DNA of 64,000 nt from Liolophura sinensis. Lineage: Eukaryota; Mollusca; Polyplacophora; Chitonida; Chitonidae. The position numbers and the translations under genes are program-made. The stretch spans positions 19,129,764 to 19,193,763 of the forward strand of contig NC_088306.1 in assembly GCF_032854445.1 (NCBI RefSeq). Direction: 5' to 3'. This document shows, in pieces, positions 41,225 through 53,585 of the stretch (its first letter is position 1; each line of letters opens with the position of its first letter). The notes below the pieces were generated by a model. The model did no database searches, had not been told where the DNA came from, and was given only the letters and a program-made list of their open reading frames with translations.

Positions 41225-41358
41225 ATGCGGGAAACCTGCGGATGGTCGTGGGTTTCCCCTGGGCTCTGCCCGGTTTCCTCCCACCATAATGCTAGCCACC
41301 GTCGTATAAGTGAAATATTCTTGAGTACGGGGTAAAACATCAATCAAATAAATAAATG
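41225..41358 (+). mobile_element. SINE family 1 inserted in the LINE relic
   Basis: 'aacctgcggatggtcgtggg' to 'ggtaaaacatcaatcaaata' with AATA tail; 5'-truncated. It interrupts the region between endonuclease and reverse transcriptase. Confidence 0.9.
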
Positions 41359-42215
41359 AAAATAACACGAGTGAAGTCAGTCTATTAAAAACACAACAGC
41401 TTTAGTGATCACGGTAGTGTATGTCTAAATATAGACTGTGAAGTGGTTGAACGCGGAACGGGTTTATATGTATTCAACAGTACTCTGTGGTTTGACAAAA
41501 AGTTCTTTGAACGCATTAGAAAAATAATCAGCGATCAGCAGCACTGTCCGTTATATGAAATGGATATTATGACTTTGTGGGACAATTCAAACTTTCTACT
41601 GAGTATAGAAATGCCGCAAATGGAGGACACTGTCACACCAGGGTTATCGAAATCTTGCAACAAAATTTAATCTTTTTGAACAGAAAAAATGTAATGGTGC
41701 TATTTTGAGGAGTAAGGCTATCTTCACGCAGGAAAGTCATTGTAACAAGGTATTTTTTGAAAACAATGTATTTTTTTGAGAAAAGCAGACAGGAAAAGAA
41801 ACTGATATCTGAACTAGTGGGTAATCAACTGAAGTCCTTAACGAACACAGATGAGATCCTAGATAATATTAATAATTATTACAAAAACTTAAATAGGAGA
41901 GATGTCGATGGCTTGGTCATGGAAAGAATTTGTCCTCTGTGAACAAAGTATTATCTACCAGGGATTCAGACTTCTGTGACTTAGACATTACCCAATAGGA
42001 ACATAAAGTAGCTGAATGTAAAAAAACAAGAGTTTGGGTTAGGATGGGCTGACAGTAGAATTCTGTGTACATTTCTGAGAAGAAGATCGGGCCGATTTTA
42101 TTTGACCTGTACATAGAAGGTTTTAGCTCAGGTCGTCTTTCAAGATCTGCTCGTCTTTCAAGATCAATGAAATCGGGGGTTATTTCTCTTGTTATTTCCC
42201 GCTTCCTTTCAAGGG

Positions 42216-42395
42216 CCAGCTAATGCTGGCTTCCTCACCGGCCGTACGTGGGAAGGTCTGCCAGCAACCTGTGGATGGCCGTGGGTTTCCCCCGGGCTCT
42301 GCCCGGTTTCCACCCACCATAATGCTGGCCGCCGTCGTATAAGTGAAATATTCTTGAGTACGGCGTAAAACACCAATCAAATAAATAAATCAAAA
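42216..42395 (+). mobile_element. SINE family 1 inserted in the LINE relic, with target-site duplication
   Basis: Body from 'ccagctaatgctggcttcct' to the AATA tail, very close to the family consensus. The 12-bp duplication 'tcctttcaaggg' lies at 42204-42215 and 42396-42407. Confidence 0.95.
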
Positions 42396-44485
42396 TCCTT
42401 TCAAGGGGAAAGGTGAAAGGTCTGGTCTGAAGAATTGGCGACCAATTAGTCTTTTAAAGTCGATTATAAATTGATTTGAAGGTTAATGGCTAATAGACTT
42501 AAGCGTGTAGTGGATACAATAATAGATAACTGTCAAACGTGTTGTATACCTGGGTGTGATAACGCCGACACTATTAGCTCGATCAGAGATGTAATGTGTT
42601 TTGTGGAAGCGACCAGTTAAAAGCTTATTTCATCAATATCGATCAAGAGAAAGCATTCGACAGAGTGTCTCACGAATATCTCTTTAAGGTTTTGTATAAT
42701 TTTGGTTTTGGGAACAACTTCGTGAAGTGGATTAAAATGTTTTACATCGATAAAAGGAGTTGAGTAAAGTGTAACAGTTTTGTTACAATCATATGCCCTA
42801 TTTCTGACCTGTTATACGTTCTGACGACAAAATCCTTTGGGGTCATTAATAAGATCTTGTCATGAAATAAACGGTATAGATATTCCAAGATCTAGTGCTG
42901 TGTCATTCTCATATTAGCATGCGGACGACACCACGGTTAAAGACCGAAACTCGGTGAAACATATGCTGAATTGAATAAGGTTGTATAGCAATGCGTCTAT
43001 CGCAAAGCTCAATGTTGATAGGCCGGAGATAGATCTGGTTGAAGCTGATGTAGATGACACTGACACAATTGAAAATATATCTTTTAGGAATGTACGTGGA
43101 TATCAACAAAGTAAGATGTGAGGAAAGGAATTTTAAAGAAAAATTAAGCAAGGTGAAATCTTTAGTTGATCTGTGGTCACACAGAAGCTTAACCCTACGG
43201 GGTAAAGTATGTATTATTTCTAGCTTGCTTTGTCTACAGTGTATTACACAATGTCGGTGCTCCCAACACCAGACTGATTTGTGACTGAAATGAAAGAGAC
43301 ATGTATCGATTTTTTGTGAGAGAAGGGCAAGCACCTGATGTCTTATCAAGCTGTTACAGACGAACAATGTGATGCTAGACTAAATCTGCCGGATGTAAAC
43401 AAACAATCAAATGAATTTGTTTGGAAGTCATGTTTTTCCATGTACCTGGGTAATTTGTTGAACGTAGGAGTAAATGTGGCTTGGTTATATACTTCTTTAA
43501 CGGAAGATATTCTGTCACGTTTACCGTCCATTTTGTAGAGAGGTTACAGCTGCTTAGTCTGATTTTCAGCGATGTAAATCCTTAGTCTTGACTATCAAGG
43601 AACACATTTGACAGCAGTCTGTATTTTTTAAAAGCTGGCTAATTAGAAATGGGAAAACTTTGTTTTCAAAACTGTTCATTAAATCTGGCTTATTTTGTGT
43701 GAGGGACTTTTTTGTACTAAGATCTTCCAGGATTTTTGCCAGACATGGCCGTGCGTGAAATAATCTGGTCTGTTATCCAGGAGGCTGATGGTGGCCGCAT
43801 TGAAATCTTGTATTATTTTATCAAATTTTAGACTGCGCCCCTTCTAGAGAGCTACATAAATTAGTGGGACAGATTTTAGAAGACCTTTTTTAGTACAGGT
43901 TTGCTTATATGCTAAATAATCACGGTTATGATAAATTAAATCTGTTTGACTATGTGGATCGTAGTATTGATGTAAATCATTAGCAAGTCAATATTGTATG
44001 TAGACTTGCGCGTTAACTACTTTCCAAACCCGGAACTCAAAGATGTGTTATGACAAGTCAGACAAGTCAGTATGTCCACTGTGACTGTTCAAAACTTATG
44101 ATAACATATTTATGTGAAAAAAGGTTAAAACTTTGAGACAGGTTAATCGAACACTTGTTTTTTTTTATTTGATGTATAAGGATGTGTACAGGACAGCTTT
44201 TTAAAATCCATATATGCTGACTTAGGCACAGATCTCCGTCACTTGTGATGACTTACTTATGTAACACATAACACGTGCACACTCCCAGACGACCTCAGAC
44301 AAAGGAAGATCGTCCACTTGAATTTTGTGAGAAAACTGCAGACGTTGCGAAAGCCTTTGTCCACTTGAACAGGGATTCTTTCAGGAAAGAATATTTCATT
44401 TCTTCTGTGGTTACATTCTAAAGCGAGAATTGGTTGCATAGTCAGCCTTGAGAAGAGTGACGTAATGCATGCATAATAGCAATTC

Positions 44486-44557
44486 GGCTTGTTGGTCTAG
44501 TGGTATGATTCTCGCTTCGGGTGCGAGAGGTCCCGGGTTCAATTCCCGGACAAGCCC
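44486..44557 (+). tRNA. tRNA-Pro (CGG)
   Basis: 72 nt with discriminator C. Acceptor GGCTTGT pairs with ACAAGCC; the anticodon stem CTCGC/GCGAG encloses TTCGGGT; the T arm is CCGGG-TTCAATT-CCCGG. Box A and box B are intact. T-runs for Pol III termination start about 20 bp downstream. Confidence 0.96.
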
Positions 44558-45004
44558 TAATGTCTTGTTTTGCTCTTTTTTAATTTACCTAAGGTCTTAC
44601 GTGTTGTCACTTTTCAAGGACCTAAGATCGGGGTTTTTCCATTTGGGAACGAAAGTGTTGTTGGGGGACATAAATTGTAATTGTTAATGTTTAACATTGC
44701 ACAGGCGTCAGTGTGAATTTGGGAACCGCTCTTACGTTGATTTCTATATTACTGCCTTTGTCCACTTAAACAGGGTTTCTTTCATGAAAGAATATTTCAT
44801 TTCCTCTGTGGTTACATTCTAAAGCGAGAAATTGGTTGCATAATTTTACATATCCCATGCAAATTTGTCCAGATAGCAAAACGAAAACCTTATAGTTTAG
44901 GTGTACTGATAGTAAACAGAGTTGTACTGTTCTGATATGAAAGCGTTTCATCAGCAAACTCTTTTGAATAGGTTACTGCACGACATAAAAAAAAATAGCG
45001 AGTA

Positions 45005-45044
45005 GGCTTGTTGGTCTAGTAATATGATTCTCGCTTTAAGTGCG
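45005..45044 (+). pseudogene. 5' half of the tRNA-like relic, fused to tRNA-Pro 3' flank
   Basis: Starts 'ggcttgttggtctagtaata', continues to the anticodon stem 'gtgcg', then joins 'ccctaaggttttg', which is the 3' flank of the real tRNA-Pro copies. A junction between two different tRNA copies. Confidence 0.88.
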
Positions 45045-45491
45045 CCCTAAGGTTTTGTTTTGCTCTTTTTTAATTCACCGAAGGTCTAGCGTGTTGTTAC
45101 TTTCCATAGACCTAACATCGGGGTTTTTCCTTTTGGGGACGAAACTGTTGTTGGGAGACATTAATTGTAATTGTTAATGTTTAACATTGCACAGGCGCCA
45201 GCTTGAATTTGGGAACCGCTCTTACGTTAATTTTTATATTACTGCTTTTGTCCACTTAGTCATGGTTTCTTTCAGGAAAGAATATTTCATTTCGTCTGTT
45301 TTTACATTCTAAAGGGAAAATTGGTTGCATAATTTTACATATCCCATGCAAATTTGTCGAGATGGCAAAACGAAAACTTATAGTTTACGTGTACTGTTAG
45401 TAAACAAAGTTGTACTGTTCTGATATGAAAGCGTTTCATCAGCAAACTCTTTTGAATAGGTTACTGCACAACATAAAAAAAATAGCGAGTA

Positions 45492-45563
45492 GGCTTGTTG
45501 GTCTAATATTATGATTCTCGCTTTAAGTGCAAGAGGTCAGGGTTTTAATTTCCGGACAAGTCC
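45492..45563 (+). pseudogene. tRNA-like relic (TAA triplet)
   Basis: tRNA-Pro-like 5' half; the anticodon loop reads 'tttaagt'; the T arm 'cagggttttaatttccgg' has lost box B. Confidence 0.88.
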
Positions 45564-46728
45564 TTTCTTTAGTTTGATGTGGAAATAATATTTTACGAAG
45601 TTTTTTTTCTGCATAAATCTAAAGCCATGTTAAACTTGTGATTCATAAAAACTGGGCACAAATTTGTCCATTGTGTTTCTAATTCAGTTCTCGTTTTGTG
45701 CTGGCTTTGATTTTTGTACAACTGTACGATTGGAGTTGCCTTTGGGAAGGTCGAAATGGGCTGGAGGGGACAAATCTCTTTCTTTTAACTGATAATAACA
45801 AGCTTGAGTGACAAAAAGTTTATAAACCTTTAAGACAGGTTTATCGAACAGTTGTTTTTTCATTCGATTTATAAGACAGGATACATTCATGTAGTGAGCC
45901 AGTGTAAAAGGTTTTTACACCTTTTAGCAAGCTGCAAAACAATAGTACAGCAAGTTATAGTGTGTAAAATACAAACAATAGTAGAGGAATTTTATCGTGC
46001 ATCATCAACGTTTAATGTCAATGTGGCAGTATATTCCAATGAGCGTCCTAGCAATCTTCAGTCCGGAGGCAATCCTTGGACCTAACTGCATTAACCGCGC
46101 ATATGTAACCAATGAAAACGTAGACGGAATACAAACTGTGATTGACAGCTCGTCAGAAGACATGGCGCTGTACGCACCGTGGAGAGCAGAAGAGAATTTT
46201 TCAGCGCGGCGGGCGACCAATGGAAGCAGCCACTTTGGGAGGGATATGGCCTCCGATTTACACAAAGATACAGGATGAGGATCTAGTCCAACAGATTGAC
46301 AAGAAATTGGTTTCAGATGTCTGTGAAGAATATAAAAGCCTAGTAAGTGTCAAAAGCCACAAAACATAGTATTTCACGAACTGTATTGAAGGCGTTTTGT
46401 TAGTGCCTTTGTCAAGCTTGAAAAGCCTTCTCGCTGGACATCTCTTTAAAATCCATATATGGTAATTTTGAGACAGACCTGCGGCACTTGTGATGACTTG
46501 CTTATGTAAGTAAACATGCACACTCCCAGACGGCGTCAGACGGAGGAAGATCATTGCGTTGGATTTTATGAGAAAACTGCAGACGTTGGGAATGCCTTCG
46601 CCCACATGACACCACTTTCACTTGGGCGATAAAACCCCACTGATGGGGATTCTCACAGCTTAGTCGAATTGCGCGACATCACAGTGAGCCTTGAGAAGAG
46701 TGACGTAATGCATCCGTGATAGCAATTC

Positions 46729-46800
46729 GGCTTGTTGTTCTAGTGGTATGATTCTCGCTTAGGGTGCGAGAGTTCCCGGGTTCAATTCCCGGACAAGCCC
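46729..46800 (+). tRNA. tRNA-Pro (AGG)
   Basis: Full cloverleaf. It differs from the consensus at G9 to T (end of 'ttgttgttc') and in the variable region ('gagttcc'). TTTT follows 8 bp downstream. Confidence 0.9.
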
Positions 46801-47244
46801 TAATCTTTTGTTTTGATCTTTTTTAATTTACCGAAGTTTTTACGTGTTGTCACTTTTCATAGACCTAAGATCGGGGTTTTTCCATTTGGGAACGAAACTG
46901 TTGATGGGGGACATAAATTGTAATTGTTAATGTTTAACATTGCATGGCGCCAGCTTGAATTTGGGATCCGCTCTTATGTTGATTTCTATATTACTGTCTT
47001 TGTACCACTTGAACAGGGTTTCTTTCAGAAAAAAATATTTCACTTCCTCTGTGGTTACATTCTAAAACGAGAATTGGTTGCATAATTTTACATATCCCAT
47101 GCAAATTTGTCCAGATAGCAAAACGAAAACCTTATAGTTTACGTGTACTGTTAGTGAACAAAGTTGTACTGTTCTGATATGAAAACGTTTCATCAGCAAA
47201 CTCTTTTGAATAGGTTACTGCACGTCAGAAAAAATAAGCGAGTA

Positions 47245-47316
47245 GGCTTGTTGGTCTAGGATTATGATTCTCGCTTTAAGTGCGAGAGGTCAGGCTTTTA
47301 ATTCCCGGACAAGTCC
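47245..47316 (+). pseudogene. tRNA-like relic (TAA triplet)
   Basis: Acceptor 5' GGCTTGT against ACAAGTC still pairs with one G:T. The T arm reads 'tcaggcttttaattcccgg' with no T-loop consensus. 516 bp after the tRNA-Pro start. Confidence 0.9.
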
Positions 47317-48477
47317 TTTATTTAGTTTGATGTGGAAATAATATTTTACGAAATTTTTTTTGTATAAACCTAAAGCCATGTTTAATTTGTGATTCATAGA
47401 AGTTGGGCAAAAATTGGCCCAATGTGTTTCTCATTCAGGTCTGGTTTTGTGCTGGCTTTGATTTTTGTACGGCTGTACGATTAGAATTGCCTTTGGGAAG
47501 GTGGAAATGGACTGGAGGGGACAAAACTCTTTCTTTCAACTGATGATAACATGCTCAAGTGACAAAAGTTTATAAACCTTTAAGACAGGTTTATCGAACA
47601 GTTGTTTTTTTCCATTCGATTTATAAGACAGGATAAATTCATGTAGTGAGCCAGTGCAAAAGGTTTTTACACCTTTTAGCAAGCTGCAAATTAATAGTAC
47701 AGCAAGTTATAGTGTGTAAATTACAACGAACAGTAGAGGAATTTTATCGTGCATCATCAACGTTTAATGTCGATGTGGCAGTATATTCCAATGATCGTCC
47801 TAGCAATCTTCAGTCCGGAGGCAATCCTTGGACCTAACTGCATCAACCGCACATATGTAACCAATGAAAACGTACAGGGAATACAAACTGTGATTGACAG
47901 CTCGTCAGAAGACATGGCGCTGTACGCACCTGTGGAGAGCAGAAGAGAATTTTTCATCACGGCGGGCAACCAATAGAAGTAGCCACTTTGGGAGGGAGGT
48001 GGCCTCCGATTTACTCAAAGATACAGGATGAGAATCTAGTCCAACAGATTGACAAGATATTGGTTTCAGGGGCCTGTGAAGAATGTAAAAGCCTAGTAAG
48101 TGTCAAAATCCATAAAACATAGTATTTCACGAACTGTATTGGAGGCGTTTTGTCAATGCTTTTGTCAAGCTTGAAAAGCCTTCTCGCTGGACATCTCTTT
48201 AAAATCCATATATGGTAATTTTGAGACAGACCTGCCGAACTTGTGATGACTTGCTTATGTAAGAAAACATGTACACTCCCAGACGACGTGAGACGGAGGA
48301 AGATCATTGCGTTGTATTTTATGGGAAAACTGCAGACGTTGGGAATGCCTTCGCCCACATGACACCACTTTCACTTGGGCGATCAAACCCCACTGAAGGG
48401 GTTGTCACAGTTCAGTCGAATTGCACGATATCACAGTGAGCCTTGAGAAGAGTTACGTAATGCCTTGATAGCAAGTC

Positions 48478-48549
48478 GGCTTGTTGGTCTAGTAGTATGA
48501 TTCTCGCTTAGGGTGCGAGAGGTCCCGGGTTCAATTCCCGGACAAGCCC
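48478..48549 (+). tRNA. tRNA-Pro (AGG)
   Basis: Full cloverleaf. The D loop reads 'tagtagtat' where most copies have 'tagtggtat'. T-runs follow. Confidence 0.93.
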
Positions 48550-48993
48550 TAATCTTTTGTTTTGATCTTTTTTAATTTACCGAAGTTTTTACGTGTTGTT
48601 ACTTTTCATAGACCTAAGATCGGGGTTTTTCCATTTGGGAACGAAACTGTTGATGGGGGACATAAATTGTAATTGTTAATGTTTAACATTGCACAGGCGC
48701 CAGCTTGAATTTGGGAAGCGGTCTTACGTTGATTTCTATATTACTGCCTTTGTCCACTTGAACAGGGTTTCTTTCAGGAAAGAATATTTTATTTCTGCTG
48801 TGGTTACATTCTAAAGCAAAAATTGGTTGCATAATTGTACATATCCCATGCAAATTTGTCGAGATGGCAAAACGAAAACCTTATAGTTTAGGTGTACTGT
48901 CAGTAAACAAAGTTGTACTGCTCTGATATGAAAACGTTTCATCAGCAAACTCTTTTGAATAGGTTACTGCACGTCAGAAAAAAAAGGCGAGTA

Positions 48994-49065
48994 GGCTTGT
49001 TGGTCTAGTATTATGATTCTCGCTTTAAATGCGAGAGGTCAGGCTTTTAATTCCCGGACAAGTCC
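48994..49065 (+). pseudogene. tRNA-like relic (TAA triplet)
   Basis: Same as the other relics; the anticodon arm reads 'ctcgctttaaatgcgag'. Confidence 0.9.
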
Positions 49066-50229
49066 TTTCTTTAGTTTGATGTGAAAATAATATTTTACGA
49101 AGTTTTTTCTGTATAAACTTAAAGCCATGTTTAACTTGTGATTCATAAAAGTTGGGCACAAATTTGTCCATTGTGTTTCTCATTCAGGTCTCATTGTTTT
49201 GCTGGCTTTGATTTTTGTACGACTGTACGATTGGAATTGCCTTTGGGAAGGTCGAAATGGACTGGAGGGCACAAAACTCTTTCTTTCAACTGATGATAAC
49301 ATGCTGAAGTAACAAAAGTTTATAAACCTTTAAGACAGGTTTATGGCACAGTTGTTTTTTCATTCGATTTTTAAGACAGAATACATTCATGTAGTGAGCC
49401 AGTACAAAAGGTTTTTACACCTTTTAGCAAGCTGCAAAATAACAGTACAGCAAGTTATAGTGTGTAAATTACAAAGAATAGTAGAGGAATTTTATCGTGC
49501 ATCATCAACGTTTTAATGTCGATGTGGCAGTATATTCCAATGAGCGTCCTAGCAATCTTCAGTCCGGAGGCAATCCTTGGACCTAACTGCATCAACCGCA
49601 CATATGTAACCAATGAAAACGTACATGGAATACAAACTGGGATTGACAGCTCGTCAGAAGACATGGCGCTGTGCCCACCGAGGAGAGCAGAAGAGAATTT
49701 TTCAGCGCGGCGGGCGACCAATAGAAGTAACCCTTTTCGGAGGGAGGTGGCCTCCGATTTACTCAAAGACACAGTTTGAGGATCTAGTGCCACAGATTGA
49801 CAAGAAATTGGTTTTAAGGGTCTGTGAAGAATATAAAAGCCTAGTAAGTTTCAAAAGCCATAAAACATAGTATTTCACGAACTGTATTGGAGGCGTTTTG
49901 TTCAATGCCTTTGTTAAGCTTGAAAAGCCTTCTCGCTGGACATCTCTTTAAAATCCATATATGGTAATTTTGAGACAGACCTGCGGCACTTGTGATGACT
50001 TGCTTATGTAAGAAAACATGCACATTCCCAGACGACGTGAGACGGAGGAAGATCATTGCGTTGGATTTTATGAGAAAACTGCAGACGTTGGGAATGCCTT
50101 CGCCCACATGACACCACATTCACTTGGGCGATAAAACCCCACTGATGGGGTTGTCACAGCTCAGTCGAATTGCACGACATCACAGTCAGCCTTGAGCAGT
50201 GTGACGTAATGTAGGTGTAATAGCAATTC

Positions 50230-50301
50230 GGCTTGTTGGTCTAGTGGTATGATTCTCGCTTAGGGTGCGAGAGGTCCCGGGTTCAATTCCCGGAAAAGCC
50301 C
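50230..50301 (+). tRNA. tRNA-Pro (AGG), one acceptor mismatch
   Basis: Cloverleaf intact except the 3' acceptor strand AAAAGCC, giving a G6:A67 mismatch. Confidence 0.85.
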
Positions 50302-50636
50302 TAAGGTTTTCTTTTGCTCTTTTTTAATATAGCGAAGGTCTAGCGTGTTGTTACTTTTCATCGACTTAAGATCGGGGTTTTTCCTTTTGTGGACTAAACT
50401 GTTGTTGGTTGACATTAATTGTAATTGTTAATGTTTAACATTGCACAGGCGCCAGCTTGAATTTGGGAAGCGGTCTTACGTTGATTTCTATATTACTGCC
50501 TTTGTCCACTTGAACAGGGTTTCTTTCAGGAAAGAATATTTCATTTCCTCTGTGGTTACATTCTAAAGCGAGAATTGGTTGCATAATTTTACATATCCCA
50601 TGCAAATTTGTCGAGATAGCAAAACGAAAAATTATA

Positions 50637-52169
50637 TACTATCCAAAAAAAGAAACGCATAACCCGGTTTTTTGCGGAGGTGATGCAGTCTTTTCAATTA
50701 TGCATAACTAAATAAGAATTGCTATTCTGCAAATATTTTTTTACACAGATTAAGGAAGGGTCCATATCTAGACAACAAGGCCATCAACTTGAGGTAAGAC
50801 ACTCACAATGAGTCTCCCACTTGAGTGGAATGTCAGTATCTGTTGTGACCACCACGGGCACGAATAACAGTTCTGACACGCCTTGTCATGGACTGGCTGA
50901 GACGCTGGATTGAGGCCTGGGGAATGTTCTGCCACTCCTCCTGCAAACATGCAACTTGCTCTTTAAGCGTTTGGGGTTGAGGTTGACGTTGGCGTAGACG
51001 TCGATCAAGTTCATCCCACAGATGCTCAATTGGGTTAAGATCCGGGGAACGGGACGGCCAGGGTAGCACATTTACCTTGTTTTCGGTGAGGAAGTCCCTT
51101 GTGACACGTGCCGTGTGCGGTCTGGCGTTGTCCTGCTGGAACAACTCCCGCTGAACGTCAATGACAGGTAAGAGGTGTGGCTGCAGGATGGTGTCTCGGT
51201 AGCGTACGGCCGTAAGATTTCCCTGAACTTGGACAAGATTTGTACGACCAGTATACGATATTGCTGCCCACATCATCACACCCCCTCCACCAAATCTGTC
51301 CACTTGGCGTACGCAGTTAGGGACATAACGTTCGTGAGCACGTCTGTAAACCCGGTTTCTACCATCACGTCTCTGCAATAGGAATCTGGACTCATCACTG
51401 AACCAAATGCGTCGCCAGTTCCGTAGATTCCATGCAGTCACGTTGTTACACCATCGGAGGCGATTGGCGCGATAGTGAAGCCGCAGCACGATCCCAACAT
51501 AGGGCCTCCTGGCTCTCAGTCCATGTTCCCTCAGCCTGTTCCGCACTGTCTGACCTGATATCCTCCTCAGTCCCGGTATGCTGGCTGCTGTGCTTTCAGC
51601 TGTAGCACAACGGTCACGCAAATGGAGGACCCTTATGTAGCGATCTTGGGCTGCTGTAGTGACACGTGGTCGACCTGAACGCCGACAATCATTTGTTGTC
51701 CCAGTATTGTTGTAGCGGGCAGCACGCCGTGAAATCGTGCTCTGGCTGACGTGTAGACGCCTAGAAATGGACGATTGGGACTCTCCAGCTTGAAGTCTTC
51801 CACTGGCAATATTTCTTGTGACAGTGTCAAGACGTGGCATGTTGAATCAGCTTGAAAACACCACTTGAAAGACGCCGATTTCTGGCCCGAAGTTGCGGTT
51901 TTATAGTCACACACTTCATGCTTTCCATGCGTAAGTTTGGCGTGTAAGACTGCACGTGATGCAGTGTGGTGCTGTATTTTTTACTTCTTCCAAAAACGGC
52001 CTCCAAACTCAGCTTTTTCAACCAAGAAATGTTTTGAGGAATAAAATGTGTGCTAACTGTGACTATTAACAATATTAAAACACATTTTGCTCATGAAATA
52101 AAGACAAAATGTATTTATTTCATTTTAAAAAAAAACAAAACACCTATGCGTTTCTTTTTTTGCATAATA
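50637..52169 (-). mobile_element. Tc1/mariner transposon, 1533 bp, apparently complete
   Basis: Ends are 25-bp terminal inverted repeats sharing 'caaaaaaagaaacgcata' and differing at two positions. TA duplications lie at 50635-50636 and 52170-52171. The same site without an insert exists in other array units ('aattatagtttaggtg'), which confirms both ends. It carries one transposase gene on the minus strand. Confidence 0.97.
50833..51840 (-). CDS. Tc1-family transposase, 335 aa, intact
   Basis: Cut-and-paste transposase that binds the element's inverted repeats and inserts at TA. The N-terminus has a helix-turn-helix of the Tc1 type (SQSSISRRLHVSQSTISRRA, residues 21-40), then the GRPRV hook (56-60) and a second helix-turn-helix region to about residue 110. 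The catalytic triad is visible as D149 (WFSDESRF), D237 (QQDNARPHTA) and E272 (SPDLNPIEHLWDEL), spaced as DD34E. The length is the usual one for the family. No stop or frameshift, so it may be active or recently so. It starts 329 bp inside the right inverted repeat. Confidence 0.97.
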   Translation of the reverse strand: MPRLDTVTRNIASGRLQAGESQSSISRRLHVSQSTISRRAARYNNTGTTNDCRRSGRPRVTTAAQDRYIRVLHLRDRCATAESTAASIPGLRRISGQTVRNRLREHGLRARRPYVGIVLRLHYRANRLRWCNNVTAWNLRNWRRIWFSDESRFLLQRRDGRNRVYRRAHERYVPNCVRQVDRFGGGGVMMWAAISYTGRTNLVQVQGNLTAVRYRDTILQPHLLPVIDVQRELFQQDNARPHTARVTRDFLTENKVNVLPWPSRSPDLNPIEHLWDELDRRLRQRQPQPQTLKEQVACLQEEWQNIPQASIQRLSQSMTRRVRTVIRARGGHNRY

Positions 52170-52279
52170 TAGTTTAGGTGTACTGTTAGAAAACAAAGTT
52201 GTACTGCTCTGATATTAAAACGTTTCATCAACAAACTCTTTTAGATAGGTTACTGCACGTCAGAAAAGATAAGTGAGTA

Positions 52280-52351
52280 GGCTAGTTGGTCTACTATTAT
52301 GATTCTTGCCTTAAGTTCGAGAGGTCAGGCTTTTATTTCCCCGACAAGTCC
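52280..52351 (+). pseudogene. tRNA-like relic, more diverged
   Basis: 'ggctagttggtctactatta' and 'cttgccttaagttcgag'; the anticodon stem has changes on both strands. Similar to the relic at 62902. Confidence 0.88.
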
Positions 52352-53513
52352 TTTCTTTTGTTTGATGTGGAAATAGAATTTTACGAAGTCTTTTCTGTAT
52401 AAGTCTAAAGCCATGTTAAACTTGTGATTCATGAATGCTGCGCACAAACTTGTCCATTGTGTTTCTCATTCAGGTCTCGTTTTTTGCTGGCTTTGATTTT
52501 TGTACGACTGTACGACTGGAATTGCCTTTGGGAAGGTGGAAATGGACTGGAGAGGTCAAAACTCTTTCTTTCAACTGATGATAACATGCTCAAGTAACAA
52601 AAGTTTATAAACCTTTAAGACAGGTTTATCGAACAGTTGTTTTTTCATTCGATTTATAAGACAGGATACATTCATGTAGTGAGCCAGTGCAAAAGATTTT
52701 CACACCTTTTAGCAAGCTGCAAAATAACAGTACAGCAAGTTATAGTGTGTAAATTACAAAGAATAGTAGAGGAATTTTATCGTGCATCATCAACGTTTAA
52801 TGTCGATGTGACAGTATATTCCAATGAGCGTCCTAGCAATCTTCAGTCTGGCGGCAATCCTTGGACCTAACTGTATTAACCGCGCATATGTAACCAATGA
52901 AAACGTACAGCGAATACAAACTGGGATTGACAGCTCGCCAGAAGACATGGCGCTGTACACACCGTGGAGAGCAGAAGCGAATTTTTCAGCGCGGCAGGCA
53001 ACCAATAGAAGTAGCCACTTTGGGAGGAAGGTGGCCTCTGATTTGCTCAAAGATACAGGATGAGGATCTAGTCCAACAGATTGACAAGATATTGGTTTCA
53101 GGGGTCTGTGAAGAATATAAAAGCCTAGTAGGTGTCAAAAGGCATAAAACATAGTATTTCACGAACTGTATTGGAGGCGTTTTGTCAATGCTTTTGTCAA
53201 GCTTGAAAAGCCTTCTCGCAGGACATCTCTTTAAAATCCATATATGGTAATTTTAAGACAGACCTGCCGAACTTGTGATGACTTGCTTATGCAAGAAAAC
53301 ATGCAGACTCCCAGACGACGTGAGACGGAGGAAGATCATTGCGTTGGATTTTATGAGAAAACTGCAGACGTTGGGAATGCCTTCGCCCACATGACACGAC
53401 TTTAACTTGGGCGATAAAACCCCACTGATGGGGATTCTCACAGCTTAGTCGAATTGCACGACATTACAGTCAGCCTTGAGAAGAGTGACGTAATGCATGC
53501 GTGACAGCAATTC

Positions 53514-53585
53514 GGCTTGTTGGTCTAGTGGTATGATTCTCGCTTCGGGTGCGAGAGGTCCCGGGTTCAATTCCTGTACAAAACC
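53514..53585 (+). pseudogene. tRNA-Pro (CGG) copy with damaged 3' end
   Basis: The 5' half and anticodon arm are perfect. The T stem (CCTGT for CCCGG) and the acceptor (ACAAAAC for ACAAGCC) are broken, so it is unlikely to mature normally. Confidence 0.85.

Larger units (their letters stand above)
39829..44110 (+). mobile_element. decayed Tx1-like non-LTR retrotransposon (LINE)
   Basis: Fragments follow LINE order. A gag-like zinc knuckle with CRLC...CRRC lies at 40043-40130, the second knuckle having Gln for His. An endonuclease-like start (SLTVNGLRG) is near 40660, and GNFNTVF in place of GDFN near 41012. A reverse transcriptase core reads DQEKAFDRVSHEYLFKVL at about 42638, with an ADDTT box near 42913. 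A C-terminal RSLTLRGKV is near 43185. Stops and frameshifts throughout, and two inserted SINEs, show a dead copy. The DQEKAFDRV run suggests the Tx1/L1 side of the tree; the clade is an inference. Confidence 0.8.

Noticed and set aside
41010-43538. Short ORFs between 41 and 43.5 kb as separate genes
   Set aside because: They are fragments of one decayed LINE, in the order endonuclease, reverse transcriptase, C-terminus.
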